NCBI RefSeq assembly: GCF_014650495.1
Contig: NZ_BMVB01000008.1
Span: forward strand, 248,001 to 312,000
DNA from: Streptomyces cinnamoneus
GTDB taxonomy: Bacteria > Actinomycetota > Actinomycetes > Streptomycetales > Streptomycetaceae
Direction of reading: 5' to 3'
Length of the DNA: 64,000 nucleotides
The notes below the pieces were generated by a model. That model was given only the letters and a program-made list of their open reading frames with translations, ran no database searches and was not told the origin of the DNA. The translations under genes and the position numbers were made by a program. This document shows, in pieces, positions 63,419-64,000 of the stretch; positions within the stretch are counted from its first letter, which is position 1; each line of letters begins with the position of its first letter.

Positions 63419-64000
63419 TCAGCGGCCCGGCTGGAACTGCGGCTGGAACTGCGGGCCCTGGGGCGGCAGCCGGAAGGCCGGGTCGGGCACGGGCTGCTGC
63501 GGCGGGTAGCCGTAGGAGGGCTGCGGCGACTGCGGCGTCTGGTGCTGCTGCGGGTAGCCGTAGGACGGCTGGGCGGCCGGTGCCGGCGGGTACTGCGGCG
63601 GATAGCCGTAGGACGGCGGGGGCGTCTGCGGCGTGGGGCCGGGCAGGGGAACGGACTGCGAGGGCGGCGGGACGACGGGCGGCGTGGTGGGCGGCGGCGG
63701 GTAGCCGTAGCCGGACGCGGGCTGCGGCGCGGGAGCCGGTGCGGGCGAGCGGCCCGGAGCCGGTGCGGGCGTCGCCGTCGTCACGGCCTCGGGCGCCGCC
63801 TCCGGGGCGGTCGTCGGCTCGGCGGCGTCGGCCGCCTGCGGTCCGGCGGCACCGGCCGCCTCCTCGGACTCGTCGACCGAGATGCCGAACTCCGTGGCCA
63901 GCCCCAGCAGGCCGGAGGCGTAGCCCTGCCCGAGCGCGCGGAACTTCCAGCCGTCCCCACGCCGGTAGAGCTCGCCGCAGAGCATGGCCGTCTCGTCGCC
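63419..64000 (-). CDS. TerD-domain protein with Pro/Gly/Tyr-rich tail, 5'-truncated by window edge
   Basis: The frame enters from the right edge; about 193 codons are seen. The first 35 or so are the end of a TerD domain ([42 protein letters not shown]). It is followed by an Ala/Glu/Pro linker and a low-complexity tail with repeats of the type SYGYPPQ (five times SYGYP or GYGYP), ending [10 protein letters not shown]. The domain end matches the two complete TerD proteins at 60-61 kb. The tail is probably disordered and surface-exposed. Confidence 0.9.
   Translation of the reverse strand, partial: GDETAMLCGELYRRGDGWKFRALGQGYASGLLGLATEFGISVDESEEAAGAAGPQAADAAEPTTAPEAAPEAVTTATPAPAPGRSPAPAPAPQPASGYGYPPPPTTPPVVPPPSQSVPLPGPTPQTPPPSYGYPPQYPPAPAAQPSYGYPQQHQTPQSPQPSYGYPPQQPVPDPAFRLPPQGPQFQPQFQPGR

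Overview
The window is high-GC chromosomal DNA of an actinomycete, almost certainly Streptomyces or a close relative. GTG starts are frequent, third codon positions are strongly GC, and there is a PpdK-type dikinase, a homodimeric pyruvate dehydrogenase E1, a fabD-fabH-acpP-fabF cluster led by a FasR-type activator, several TerD-family proteins, a Hrd-type sigma factor, an FHA protein and a class F sortase. It reads as ordinary core or near-core chromosome. I see no phage, insertion sequence, integrase, CRISPR array or rRNA. About 62 protein genes (two cut by the window edges, one probable remnant) and three tRNA genes can be supported.

Layout. 1-9.7 kb: end of ppdK, an ArsR-type regulator facing an ABC sugar importer (binding lipoprotein and two permeases, no ATPase gene), an APC permease and a small membrane protein. 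9.8-16.7 kb: short-chain dehydrogenase, P450 remnant, TSUP exporter, secreted trypsin-like protease, secreted HAF-repeat protein, SanA/YdcF protein and dgt. 16.8-22 kb: ferredoxin-reductase-type flavoprotein, GNAT enzyme, dnaG and an hrdA-like sigma gene. 22-24.3 kb: FGGY kinase, a small membrane-anchored protein and three tRNA genes (two identical Asn in tandem, one CAU). 24.6-27 kb: a two-gene unit in which an FHA membrane protein ends with, and its small neighbour begins with, the same short Asn/Gly-rich motif; this is my best candidate for an undescribed system. 27-34 kb: small secreted protein, thioredoxin, histidine phosphatase, OsmC, sortase, isochorismatase-like hydrolase, MarR regulator, MDR reductase, Ohr and an EI24 protein.

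34-40 kb: carbon-nitrogen hydrolase, a secreted pyroglutamyl-peptidase-like protein with Ser in place of the catalytic Cys, MgtC, SGNH lipoprotein, DUF3145 and a beta-hydroxyacid-dehydrogenase-like protein behind a MerR-type promoter. 40-45 kb: the fatty-acid synthesis cluster and FasR on the minus strand. 45-55.5 kb: pirin, serine hydrolase, a MerR/aldo-keto reductase pair with a near-identical MerR promoter, a two-component system, DUF4429-SHOCT, DUF1023 hydrolase, a TetR/MFS efflux pair and an I36 inhibitor-like secreted protein. 55.6-64 kb: aceE, DUF3052, AhpE peroxiredoxin, and a tellurium-resistance-type block of four TerD/TerA-like proteins and a TerC-like membrane protein.

Themes. Central carbon flow (PpdK, AceE, the fatty-acid cluster), replication and transcription (DnaG, Dgt, HrdA-like sigma), and thiol/peroxide defence (thioredoxin, OsmC, Ohr, AhpE, MarR with an N-terminal Cys) share the region with several small regulator/target pairs. 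Coordinates and starts were read by eye; no database or folding program was available, so family names rest on recognised motifs.
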